DNA from: Benincasa hispida
Lineage: Eukaryota; Streptophyta; Magnoliopsida; Cucurbitales; Cucurbitaceae
Length of the DNA stretch: 64,000 nucleotides
NCBI RefSeq assembly: GCF_009727055.1
Contig: NC_052357.1
Coordinates: forward strand, 5,221,065 to 5,285,064
Reading direction: 5' to 3'
Program-made: the position numbers and the translations under genes
Notes under the pieces: model-generated
Database searches by the model: none
Told to the model about the DNA's origin: nothing
What the model saw: only the letters and a program-made list of their open reading frames with translations
Shown here: positions 21,790 through 34,016 of the stretch, in pieces
Layout of the letters: the number at the start of each line of letters is the position of its first letter
Position numbering within the stretch: the first letter of the stretch is position 1

Positions 21790-24327
21790 GAGATCTGTTT
21801 GATACATTCTTAAATTTATGGGTGCAAATAGAAATCATTCAAATAATCTTGAATGGCTCAAATGAAAGAAAGTTTGAACATCAAATATTCATCAAATCAA
21901 TTTAATTAACGGTAGGACCCAAGTATTATGGGTCAATCGGTTTTGGATTTATTTTGTTAATTTTTTTTTTTAAAAAAATTTCAATTTGACTTTATGATGG
22001 AGAATGGTAATTCGTTTTAAATTTAATTGATTTTGTGGAAAAAAGAGAGAGAGAAAAGATTTTGGTGTCAAAATTTATTTGTTCTTAAATCAATAGGTCA
22101 ATTTAGAAAATTCAAGTTAAACTATTTAACTTATAAATCTTTTTTTGAAAGATCACTTCTATACCTTCAAACATAATGTAAACACAACTAAAAATTATGG
22201 CAAAATCTAAAATAATAAAATACGGTAAATAAAACAAACTTTATGGTTTGATACAATTAGAAATAAACGCCAATATACAATTCAATAATTACTAATTATT
22301 AAATTAAATTGGTAACACTTATAAACATAAAAGCTCAAATTAGTAATATTACACTTTTACACTTCATATTTGAGTTTTATTTCAATTTGGTCTATAAATT
22401 AAACGATTTACATTTTTAATCACAATTAATCTAAAATAATTATGAAGTGAAATTTTAAATTCAATTTTAAGAGTGATGAAAAATAGTGAAATTTAATTAA
22501 TTATAATTTATTTAATTAATTTAAATTTATTGACATACATTAATACTCAAGACAAAAAATGAATATTTAATGAAAAATCAAGTTTAAAAATATAAATTTC
22601 GAAATCTAGTGACCAAATTGAAAGAAACTGAAGTGTCAAGGGTAAAATTGTAGCATTTTGAAACCTATAGATATATTTATTTATTTCGATTTTAATGATT
22701 TTATTAATTTGGTTAGTTTCAAACTTTAATTTTAACCAAAGTATCATTATTATTATTATTAATTTCATGATAATCTCCTCTATGAATTAAAAAAAAGATA
22801 AATTAGCTACTGCACCTCCACCTATTCCTAGGTGCAAGGGACGTGCTTGAGTATAATAAGTTAAACTCGATGGACCAGCCTTTGAATCATAATATCATGA
22901 ACAAAAAATGGACACCATCATCATCTAACTAGCATAACCAATTTAGCTATATGTCTGCATCATAGAAGGCAATTTTTCCTCATTATGGCCAACCTCATCA
23001 AACTCATATTCTGCTCAAGCATGTCCCCTACGCCTAGGTGGAGGTACAATAGATATATCGTACATATAATATATTTCCTTGATGTAACTCTCATTATTAT
23101 GGTATACAGTATGGACCTGTTGTGGTCATCTACGATATTACGAAGATAAATTCAAAATAAATTTAAATTAAAAATAATTAGACAATGTTTAAAATAAATT
23201 TAAATTAAAAATAATTAGACAATTATTAGAAATCATTGACATGTGGAATAATTAGCTGTGGGTCATCGTTAGAAATCATTCCTAAACTCATTAAAAACTT
23301 GTTGGAAATCATTGAAATATCACAGGCACAACGATTTCACGAACATTGAGATATATTTTTTTAATTTACCATTTATTTATTATTATTATTTTTAACTATT
23401 TTTGTTTCATATTAAAAACTTGTTTCATACTTTTTTTATTCTTTTATTTATTATTTTTTATTATTCTTTAAGACTTGTTCTATTTTACTCCACATATTTT
23501 CAAATGTTCTTATTTATTAAGTCACGTAACCGGGATAAAAAGTTTAAACATAAACATAAAAATCTATTTTTATTGTAAAAAGTCTAAATCATTTATAATT
23601 TTTTTAATATATAAGAAGAGTGAGAGATTTGATACGATGATCCTAATATATAATTTATGATAATATTGAGCTCTAAATTATTATTATTATTTAATTTCTA
23701 AATCTATTTTTATGATTTAAAATAAAAATTTTCATATCACAAAATTTAAGTTTTTATTATCAAAATAAACCTCCATATAAAAAAAAAAGAAAGAAAGGGA
23801 AAAAAAAGCGAAATTGAATGTGATAGAGCCCAAACCAAAGATAAAATGGGGAGTTACAAACCTGGATGAAGGACAATACCAACAGGCCAAAGGCCTTTCT
23901 CGGTAAATTAGGGGCTGCCTCTTGTATATGTATAATCATTCAAGTTGAGGTGTGTCTCCAGGGGTTTGTGACATGGAGTCGGAGCGATTGATTAAATCTT
24001 CGATCTCTTATATTTATCCAACTTTGATCCATAACAAGTACAAATTAAAGTATCTCAGTTATAAATCAAAGTGTTAGAATCTCAATCTTAGGTAAATTGC
24101 AAATAGACAATCAAATTACTTATCAAAGTTAGGTAGGTGTATTTTGGTTGTTGTAACTTATAATTGATTTGACAATATAAGAACTAAACCCACTCACACC
24201 ATTCCATATTTCTCTTCGAACATCAAAATAATAGTGTGCAAATTAAAAGCAACACATGCTCCATAAATTCTGTTGGAAACCCTTTGAAAACCCCCCATGA
24301 AAACACTTGATTAAGAAACAAACAATA
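21790..24327. other. AT-rich intergenic DNA
   Basis: Mostly A/T with no gene. A ~38 base tandem duplication ('aaaataaatttaaattaaaa' unit) lies at 23,150-23,222. The 23,840-24,000 stretch is less AT-rich but encodes nothing I recognise. Confidence 0.6.
22830..23115 (-). pseudogene. Third PMD-associated relic
   Basis: Nucleotide similarity to 13,000-13,220 is visible by eye: a 'ctgcatcatagaaggcaa' and 'cattatggccaacctcatca' analogue and 'ggtacaatagatatatcgta'. Too short and mutated to encode anything. Confidence 0.55.
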
Positions 24328-24799
24328 TGTAACGACCTGACTCTTCGAGTACTCTGACATGGTAAATACTCATTTTTATTCAAATATTTTGATTGAAATA
24401 TCACAAGTTCAATCTCATGGAATCCCAAAAAAATAAAATAAAATAAATAAATTGGAAAATAAATCAAGTAAACAAAACATGTAATCGGGATCCAAAAAAA
24501 CATTTGCAAAGATAATGTTCAAAACAAAACCATAAACCGTTCCGTCTGAAAACAAACTCAAATATCAAAACAATTAATTATCTAAAAAGACATGAACTGC
24601 GTGGAAGCGTTTTCTAGTGTTCTCGTATGGCTCTACCACGAGTCTCGTCTGTCCTTTGTCGGTCCATTTTTGTCATTGCCTGAAAAATATAAAAGAAGAA
24701 AGAATGAGTATAACAATACACAGTAAGTGACATTCTACTAGGCCTTCTAGGTAACCTATTAACTAGTCTATCTAGGCATCGATGTACACCCATATCATA

Positions 24800-25105
24800 T
24801 CAGTTGTGGTGATCTCGAAGGGGTTACATATTAATAATAAACGTGATCCCAAAAAAACACGCATCAGTCATAATGTGTATCCAAAGGTACACGAATCAGT
24901 CATAAACATGAACTCGGAGGAGCATGCATCAATCATAGTGTATAACCCAAAGGTACACAAATCAATCGTAAATGTGTTATGAGGGAGCACACATCAGTCG
25001 TAGGTGTGTATCCCGAAGGTATATGATCAGTCATAAATGTGCACATATACCACCGTGGTGTGGTCCCGGAGGAGCACACAATCAGTCGTATGTGTATACC
25101 TGCCC
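24800..25105. repeat. ~35 bp tandem repeats in gypsy LTR
   Basis: About eight degenerate units with 'cayrmatcagtcrta' and 'gtgtatcccraaggta' or 'ggaggagcacaca'. Confidence 0.82.
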
Positions 25106-26062
25106 AAATAAAGAAGTTAACAAGAACCATATAAACTTAACATGCATCAGTTCACAAATAATTCCTTTTTATATTTAAAGTCATTTATCTTAGGGGTAAA
25201 ATTACCAGTACACCCTCAGTCAACTTTACATATCATCACAACAAAAAAAAAAAGTTCAACCAGTCAATCTCATTAAATCAAACAGTCCAGTCAGTCCAAG
25301 ATAAGCAGTAGGAATGATTATTCGAAGGCGAACTAGTAGAAAGACATTTACCTCAAGTTTTAGTCCAAACAAGTTCAATGAACCTTAACTTCCGTTTGTC
25401 CAAAAAGAACACGAACCAAGTCCTATGTCATAAACCAAAATTAAGATATCCATATAAGGCCAAAATTCCCAATCACCCAAATTACATCAAAATTTACAGT
25501 TCCAAGGCCCAATCACTTACCCAAGCTGTGTTAGAATCGGTCTCAAATTGGTGGACAACACTTCAATAACCTTCAATTTTTTAATTTAAAAAAATCTAAA
25601 CATAGAGGGTATCAATAATTTTTAACCAAAATTGAATGGGTAGACATTATTCCTCAAGAACCAATCCAATATTTTAACCAACCTAGCAAAAACTTACCCA
25701 AAACTCCAAATTCAAATATCTGGCAAAAATCCAAAGGAACGGTGACGGTGAGTGGCGGACAACGCGGCGTTGGCAACTAACCATACGAGAAGATGGCGAC
25801 AACTGGAGATATGAGCTGATGCCGAAGAAGAGATAGATAGAGAACAAATATGGAATGGGAGAAGACGACAAGGGCTGTTAGCTTCGCGTGAATGGACCTG
25901 TCGACGCGCGCGGCTGAGACATGCGAACAATAGCGCGCAGCTGTGGCTCTCCGATGGAACGAGCAACAAACCTGGGCATCTGGCGAGACGCGAACGGTTG
26001 GGTGCGACGGCACGGGTTGCTCTCAGCGGCGGCGAGGATTTCCTTTTAGCGTGAAAAACGTA

Positions 26063-28068
26063 AGAAGTGTTGGGTTTCATATCCTAAAACTCGTGGTTTG
26101 TAAACAATAAACTAATTATGATAAATTCAATAAAGTTGTTATTGAAGTTTGATTCAATAAAGTTGTATTGAATATATGAATTGTTTATTTCGTTTTAGAA
26201 ATAAATCCAATAAACTAAAAGATCCCTGACTATTACATGAGTACTTAAACTTTATGTGGAGACATACAAGTGGATTAGGTTTGAGTAAATAGTCTAAATG
26301 ATCTATATTATATGAATAAAGTTGGGTGCCTTATTCTGGTAACACTATTGGATGCGGTCCACTCTGTAGTTTTTACAAAGAGTTATAAAGTGCTACAGAC
26401 GAAGTGATCCTGATTCGTACATGTAATGATATGAGGAGTGGGGCGTCCTGTGCAATGAGTTTGCGCAAGATCGAACCAAGAAATAAGTCACTCTTACTTT
26501 ATAATGCTGTTTACTGTTTAAGACTGACTATTTCAAAACGATGAAAAAGGTAACTTGACCTTAATCCTGAGCTAACTATGAACTCCTGTTTATTCGGGAT
26601 TATCCTTAGATTTGTATAGGTGAGAGTTAGCTCAATAGTGCCGGCTCAATAAGCGTCCCATTTCAAGGGTAAGGCTGGGTATATAGCTGGGGACATAAGG
26701 TGCAAGATGGAATTCACTCCTATCCGCTTTGGATAGTAGAGAGGTTGTTCCCTTAAGTGTTGACTTTGGATCTTTAACAAGGGGCCCCACCCTCTCATTG
26801 GTCCGAGAGGACCCGATTTAATGATCGAATCACAAACCAATTATTCATTAGAGGATCAGTGGGACTTAAGGAACAAGAGGTAATCTCGGGGGTAAAACAA
26901 CCTTCTGACCCAGCCGTTATTACGAATAACCTGTGAAGGGTTAACTTACTAATCATGGTTATATCGAGTGGACACAATATATCTTAACTTAGTAATCATG
27001 GTTATATCGAGTGGACACAATATATCTACAGTGAGGGGAGTGCAACTACGGGCTTTAGTGGAGTGACCCGGTAGTTAACGAATGGGGGTTAATTCAATGT
27101 AAAGAGTTTAACCAATTAATCTTGGATCGTTTGAGCCCATGATCTGTAGGTCCATTAGGTCCCCCTACTAACTCACAAACGGATAAACCTTAGAATAGTG
27201 TGATAAGTTAATTTGAATTGTTCAAATACGAATTAAGGGAATTAGTAATTATATGTGATATAATTATGCGTTTAATTTTGGAATTAAACGAAGTTGGAGA
27301 ATTAGTTAATATTTAAATATGATTTAAATATTAAATCCATGAATAGGGATTCATGGTAGTGGAATTAATGTCGAATTAATTTAATATTTGATATTAAATT
27401 AATTAGAATTAATTAAATTGTTTAATTAATTTTATTAGAAATATTAATTTTGTATAAATTTTTGTAAAATTAATTTTAGTTTTAATTTTAAGATTAAAAA
27501 CTGAAATTGAAATTTAATTTTGTAAATAGTTTCAAAATTAAATGGAAAATGAAGAAAATGAGAAAATCTCAAAGTGAGATTTTCCCACTTCTTCAACCTA
27601 GTAGCTCATTCATGGTTCCACTAATTTTACAGCTCAAATTCTCAAGCTTGAGCTAGAACTCATGTATAAGGTTTGTTGCTTGAAAGTCACGTAATATAAA
27701 CTTCAGTTCTGAGTGAAAATCAGGCATGCAAGTAGTTGATTTTTGCTGAAAAAAAGTGGAAGAAGTGTTCTTCACATTGCTGAAAAATCAGTTCTTCACC
27801 TCCATTTACCCTAATTCAAGCTTGTTTTGAGCCTCACAACTTAATCTAAGGCTCCAAGAGAATAGTAGGGAAAACCTTGTGGTGGATCACAACCAAAGGA
27901 AAATAAGATTGCAGCTAAAGATCGTGATTCAAGAGGTACTTCAAAGGTTAGTGTTAAAACTCTCTTTTAGTTTATAAGCATGCTGAATTTGAAACCAAAA
28001 TTAATGAATTAGAATACTTAATGATCCTGTTTTTCTTCCGCTACTTGTTTCTGTATTCCAACAAGAAG
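26063..28068 (+). mobile_element. Copia solo LTR with AGAAG target duplication
   Basis: LTR at 26,068-28,063 starts TGTTGGGTTTCATATCC and ends TTCCAACA (inverted TGTTGG/CCAACA termini). It is flanked by AGAAG at 26,063-26,067 and at 28,064-28,068. Nothing internal remains, so it is a solo LTR formed by LTR-LTR recombination. It sits inside the gypsy LTR. Confidence 0.93.
26942..27030 (+). repeat. ~45 bp tandem duplication inside solo LTR
   Basis: 'aatcatggttatatcgagtg' through 'gacacaatatatct' occurs twice with one or two differences. Confidence 0.9.
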
Positions 28069-28620
28069 GAAGGGGCGAGCGTACAAAACATGAAGGAAAG
28101 AAGAAAAAAAACTATACTTAATTAATTTATTTTTTCCTTTTTGTTTGTGCTTATTGAGGAAAGGAAGAAGATTTTAATTTTTCTTTTTTTTTTTCCTATT
28201 TATTTCTTAATCCATATACAACCCTAACCCTTATATATATATAGCTTTTCTCCTCCATTTTCCTCAAGTCCAAATTTCCCTTTTTCCCTCATTAAATTCT
28301 ATATTCCTTTTAAAATTCTAAAATCATAATTTCCTTTTCAAAATCCAAAATATTTTATTAATAACCCTAACAAATCCAATATCCCACATCTTTCTTCTAA
28401 AATTCCCTTCCAAATTGTTTTAAATCTTCCATCCACATAAAATAAATCGAATTATCTTAATAAAATAACACAATCTTATTCGCAGGCCAAATTAAATGCC
28501 AATGAACTCAAATTAAATTGAAATTAATATAGCCAACTACTTAAATCTTGAATTCTAATCTATCCAAATAATTCAAAATAAAATTAATGAAAATTCTCAT
28601 AATAATTTTAGGGTGTTACA

Positions 28621-29711
28621 TTCTTTTCCAAGAAACTTTCAACCTCGAAAGTTTTAATCTCGAAAAAGCTCGGGATATTGTGATCTCATTTCATCCTTCC
28701 GTTCCCATATTGCTTCCTCGAACTAATGATTTTGCTAAAGAACCTTAACTAATGTTATCTCTTTGTTGCACAACGCCTTCACTTCCTTGGCCCGAATCTG
28801 AATAGGCTTCTCTTCGTAACTCAGGTTCTCATTTAATTGCAACGGCTCATAATCCACAATATGAGATGGGTCCGCTATGTACATCCTCATCATGGAAACA
28901 TGAAAAACATCATGAATTGCTGAAAGAGACGGTGGCAAGGCCAACCGATAAGCTAGAGGACCAATCCATTCTAGGATCTCAAATGACCCAATGAACCGAG
29001 GGCTTAACTTTCCCTTCCGGCCAAACCTCAACACCCCGTTTATAGGTGCCACTTTAAAAAATACTTTATCACCTACCTCAAACTCCAGATCCTTACGTCT
29101 AAAATCAACGTAACTCTTCTACCTACTTTGAGTTATCAACATTTAGGCTCTAATCTTCTGTATCGCTTCATTGGTGGTCTACACCAACTCCGGACCCAAC
29201 AACTTTCGTTGATCGACCTCGTCCCAAAAAATCGGGGACTTGCAACTCCTTCCATACAGAGCCTTAAATAGTATCATGCCAATGATAGCTTGGTAATTGT
29301 TATTATAAGCAAACTTCATCAAGTACAAGTGGGAATCCCAACTCCCTGAAAACTCCAGCGCACATGCATGTAACATCTAATTGAGTACTTAATGGTGTTT
29401 GAAGACTCTTCCAAGGTTTGGTTCAAACGCTCAGTTTGACCATCAGTTTGTGGGTGAAAAGCTATACTAAAATCTAATTGAGTACCTAATGGTGTTTGAA
29501 GACTCTTCCAAAAGCTGAATGTAAGACGAGGGTCCCTATCAGACACGATAGACATGGGCACCTAGTGAAATCTCACCACCTCTTTCATATATAATCACGT
29601 TCACCTATTCATTGAATATGTAAACTTTCCTTGGATAAATTGTGCCAGCTTAGTGAGTCTGTCTACTATAACCCATATCACTATATAGCCTTTCGCTATT
29701 CGAGGAAAACC
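28621..29711 (-). pseudogene. Ty3/gypsy integrase remnant, truncated
   Basis: On the minus strand, from 29,700 down: WVIVDRLTKLAQFIQGKFTY, then [20 protein letters not shown] (the integrase core Asp is in SDRDPR), then [21 protein letters not shown] duplicated or scrambled stretch at 29,380-29,480 follows. Then come CKSPIFWDEVDQRKLLGPEL, KVAPINGVLRFGRKGKLSPR and the C-terminal tail ending near 28,735. Stops and frameshifts are frequent. The reading is cut off at 29,711, where a copia LTR begins. Same family as the remnant at 2380-3255. Confidence 0.88.
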
Positions 29712-31404
29712 TGTAGGAACCGGTTAAGGTTCGTGAGCGAAAGCGGGGATCCAACCTAAATCCCAAATTTTACAGAATATGAATTTTACAGAAGAAGAAA
29801 CAGAAACCATATGCATTTAATTAATTTCACAACATGCTTGGAGAATTTTATAGAAGAAGTATGGGTTTAGAAAACCCTTACCTTTGAAGACCGATCTTCA
29901 AGAGAAATCCATCGAACCGATAAGAACACCACCATGAAAGAGACCTTTGTATTCTCTGGGTGATAATCTAGGAGTTTGGTGGGCTCTGGCTATTTTGGAT
30001 GAGGGAATTTATGAGAGAGTAGAGAGGAGAAAGATGATGGGGAAGAAACCTCAGAACTCTTTTGTTTTTCTCTGTCTTCTTACTGTGTAAACACACTAGA
30101 GGAAGAAGACCAAAACAAACTACCCCATTATCACGACTTAGAGACAAAGAAGACCAAAACAACTCCCTCCCATAAATGATTTTTAAAAATTAAATTAAAT
30201 AAAATAAAATTTATTTATTTTAATAAATAAATTAATATATATTCATATGATAACTACCCTACGCATTATCATATAATATATAATATTTAAATTATATGTA
30301 TATCAAATATAACATATAACCTATAGTTTCTATATTGTACCAAATACAATATAACCTATAATTTCAATTTTCTCTCATCAATGGCTTTTAATATATAATC
30401 ACATTTATATTAAATTTAATTATATGAATCAAATTTACATTTAATTAATATTTGAATCATATTTAAATATTTATTTCCTCTCAAATAAACTTTATATTAT
30501 AATGTATCAAATACATTATAGTAATTATATCATATATATTAGATTAAATTAATTATATCACATATAATTAATTTCCTCAATCAATTTGAACAATTCAAAT
30601 TAATCCAAAAATTGATTCTCATTAATTCTCGTTGAGCTATAAAGGAGACCTCATGGACCTGTAGCTTGAAGCTCCAACGGTACGTGAATAAGTAATTAAA
30701 CTTCTTTAATTAAATTATTCACCATCCGTTAACTGTCGGGCACTCCACTAAAGACCGACAACTGTACTCTTCGAACTATAGATATATTTTTGTGTCCATT
30801 GGATATAACCAAACAACAGAACAAGACCCTTCATAAATTGCTCGTAAGTACAGTTGGGCCAAAATTACCGTTTTGCTCCTATAGTTACATCAAACTCCTT
30901 AAGTACCACTGATCCTTCTAATGAACAATAAATCATAGTCCAATTATGACCAAACCCCTCTTGGGCCACTCTCACCCATAAAAATCAAAGGACCGCCTTC
31001 ATAAGTAGGAGTTTACAACTCACTCAGGATTCAGGTCATGTTATCTATGGTCATCCTAGTGAAAAGTAAGTCTCTATTATTAATGGCGTTATATCACTTG
31101 TAGCACTTTACAAAAATTGTAACATCTACAAAGCGGATCGTACTCGTAGTGTCACCAGGATAAAGTATCCAACCTTATTTATCTACTATAGACCATTTAG
31201 ATTGTCACTTAAACATGATCCATTCGTATGTCTCTACGTGCATGTTTAAGCTACAAGATAACCTTGGATGTAAGTTTATTGGTTTGTGGACTAATGCAAC
31301 TAAATGTCAAATACAACATCACATATTTTACTAGATAAATAAAATGTTTGTACAATACAATTATAAATATAGGACCCTACGAGATCTAGGGCATCAACCC
31401 AATA
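29712..31404 (-). mobile_element. Ty1/copia 3' LTR (minus), 1,693 bp
   Basis: On the minus strand it begins TATTGGGTTGATGCCC (a mutated TGTTGG start) directly after the purine tract AGTGGGAGAT, and ends GGTTCCTACA at 29,712. Related to the LTRs starting TGTTGGGGTTGAT at 49,181 and 59,099. It interrupts the gypsy integrase. Confidence 0.85.
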
Positions 31405-32100
31405 ATCTCCCACTTAGCCTAAAGCTAGTAGGGTACAATATAAAGATCAAACTAATATATAAAGTGTATAAAACAATAAACTAGGGCATAACACGCCCAA
31501 TACAAATCTTTCACTTGCCCTAGTCTAAATGTGGCTTGTCTCGTAGACCCATACTCTGCAGGTGACCCTTAAACACCTTAGCTGTGAGGGCCTTTGTAAA
31601 TGTATCAGTAACATTATGCATCGAAGTTATCTGCATAATAATCACATCCGCTTGATGCACAATCTCTTAGAGGAGATGGTACTTCCGCTCTATGTGCTTT
31701 CCACGTTTGTGACTCCTAGGCTCTCAGGAATTAGCCACAACACCACTATTATCACAATAAAGTAAGATGGGCTTTGACTTGTCTGGAACGACTTCCAGAT
31801 CAGTCTAGAATTTCCTAAGCCAAACAGTTTTCTTAACAGCGTCACAAGCCGCTACGTACTCAATCTCCATGGTGGAGTCATCAACACATCCTTGCTTGGG
31901 GCTCTTTTAGACTATTGCCCGTTCGTTAAGAGTGAATATTGATCCTGATCTGGATTCCCTAGAATCCTTATTAGTCTGGAAATTATAGTCCATGCATCCT
32001 GTAAGGATCAACCTTTGAACCATACAAGAGCATGTAGTCCCTTATTAACCGTAGATACTTGAGGATATTCTTAACGATGGTTGGTACGCAAAATTTGATG
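31405..32100 (-). pseudogene. Copia RNase H remnant (minus)
   Basis: Reads, with stops, as copia RNase H. Visible pieces are KQGCVDDSTMEIEYVAACDA, LYCDNSGVVANS, HKRGKHIERKYHLL and DTFTKALTAKVFKGHLQSMG. The last part of RT (KNILKYLRLIRDYMLLYGS) lies at 32,010-32,090. A first purine-tract copy (GGGCAAGTGAAAGAT) lies at about 31,506-31,520, ~90 bases before the tract used by the LTR. Confidence 0.85.
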
Positions 32101-34016
32101 CTGTCTAAATAAGCAAGTGGACGAATATGGATAACGATGAATGTGAATCATTCAAGCTCATGTTGCCATAAACTTGATGACTTGGAAAGACGGAGATAGA
32201 GTGTGGATGCTGTGTTATGCTTATTTACACTTTATGTGATACTACTTTTGGATAGATGCGTTGTTAACTAAATGCTTGTAGTATGCTATGCGTTGTCACA
32301 AGTTTCCTTGCGCTGAAACCAAGTATAATTCCACCGCAAGTTTCTCAAAGTGATCCAAGGTCGAACACAGGGATTGCTTAGTTAATGCATCACGTTCGTG
32401 ATATTGCGATCGGGGGGTTTTTCAATTAATAAAAGTTGTGTTTGTACAAGTATTTAAAGTTGCGGTAAAGTAAAATTGTGCGGCAAAGTAAAGTTGCGAT
32501 AATAAAATAAAGTGCGGTAAAAGTAAACCTAAGCTATTATGATACAAGATACAGGATACATGACACATGATACTGAGTTTGAGACTGACTGTAAAGATTA
32601 TACAAAGGGTCGTGGTATGCGGTGACAAGTCTTTATGTATGAAACATAAATAGAAAAGATAACTAATATAAACATCGCAAGTTATGAATTGCGTTAAAGA
32701 CATAACTATGGTTCCGTTTTCCCTTAGTGTACACCTCTCGGTGATCGGCCGTGTTCCCACATCTCTGTGGTGAAATAGGGATGAACGTAATGAACGCAAG
32801 GTTGCTTCCATCTCTGGAAGTACTTCTCGCTTTAGTTAACGCATTCTTCCAACCTTCTCTCGACAGGAGGAATGGCATCTTCACTTTTGCTCTCACAGGT
32901 AAAGATGGCGTCTAGCATGCTTTAGCTAAACATCTTTATTTCCTTAACTCAATCGATTTACTTACTTAATTTGTACTAATTACCAGGCGATTAAGAAAAC
33001 ATCATGGAGAAAGCGATTTACGGATGAACGAAAATAGACAGAAAGATGGAGATGGAAATGATCATGACATTCAATACTAAGATTTAGCGTATGATACATG
33101 GTGTGAATGATAGACTAAGAAGACGAATACAATTGATGATAAAGAGATAAAAACAAATACAAAAGAGTGCCAACGTCTTAACACAGATCTGGATGGTGGA
33201 TTTTCTTGCCGGCGTATGGAATCGATGAAGAGAAGAGCTTCCCTCTCAGGCTTGCTCGTCCGATAGAAGTGACCTTGGTATAACGCTTCAACGACGGGGA
33301 TTGAAAGGATTTACCCTGAGACTCACCTCTTGGCCTTGTCTCTTAAATCTTTCAGGATCTTCTCCGATTAGGCTCTTCAGACCAGTCTCTCTTTCAATAT
33401 ACAAATATCAAAATATGCCCGTATCAAGTATGTCTTCTTAATGGAATGACCGGAGCTATTTATAGGCTCAGCTTTAATTCTCTGACTTGTGGACCCCATT
33501 GTATTGTTAAGGCAGTTCTAGAAATGGTGGAGTGAATATTCCTTCTGTTACGTAATCAATCCCTTAAAAAATGCACAACGGTCAGCTGTACACGCGTCAG
33601 AATCCTCCGGAATTATGTTGCTCTTTACACATTCGATCGTTTGACCGCATGCGATGTTGATTTTGATTACCGCATGCGGTTGAGATTGTGTTGATCGCTT
33701 AGCTCTTGATCGATTTTCGCATGCGCCGTCATTGCGTTGATCGTCTATTCATTTTTGAATGATTGGCGTAATGCGAAGTAGATGCGTTGTTCTTTTTATC
33801 TTGAGCCATGAACGCATGCGGTGACTTGATTTCCTGCAAAACAGACTTGAAATATTCTTTTCTACCATCGCAATGGTGTCAGTGGGTGTATTGACAACAA
33901 TTTATAATTCTTGCAGTTCTTAGCTAATTTCTATACAATTGACGCAACTTTCCTTTCTTTTGGCTGCAATATCTAAATAAAACGGTATAAATAACTTGTA
34001 TTTCTACAAGTTATCA
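32095..34016 (-). mobile_element. ~1.9 kb insertion within copia RT gene, family unassigned
   Basis: Copia RT is interrupted between NTKFDH (right side, 34,022) and VKNILKYL (left side, about 32,090). On the minus strand the insertion starts TGATAACTTGTA, with a 10 base arm hairpin at 33,991-34,014. Possible 5 base flanks ACCAC/ACCAA are not clean. Contains 'cctgtgttcgacctt' and related motifs shared with 5,685-5,765. No coding sequence recognised. LTR-like or nonautonomous element; borders ±15 bases. Confidence 0.65.
33991..34014. repeat. 10 bp arm hairpin at insertion terminus
   Basis: Arms ATAACTTGTA and TACAAGTTAT are perfectly complementary around a 4 base TTTC loop. It lies 2 bases from the inferred end of the insertion. 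Confidence 0.92.

Larger units (their letters stand above)
24328..28620 (-). mobile_element. Ty3/gypsy 3' LTR (minus), split by a solo LTR
   Basis: On the minus strand it starts TGTAACACCC at 28,620, right after a purine-rich tract, and ends CGTTACA at 24,328. Without the 1,996 base insertion and the 5 base TSD it is ~2.29 kb. It contains a tandem array at 24,800-25,105 and a GC-rich block at 25,740-26,060. The internal region (integrase) lies to its right. Confidence 0.85.

Noticed and set aside
25712..26080. GC-rich minus-strand frame of ~120 residues
   Set aside because: Lies inside a gypsy LTR next to the solo-LTR insertion and has no family motifs.
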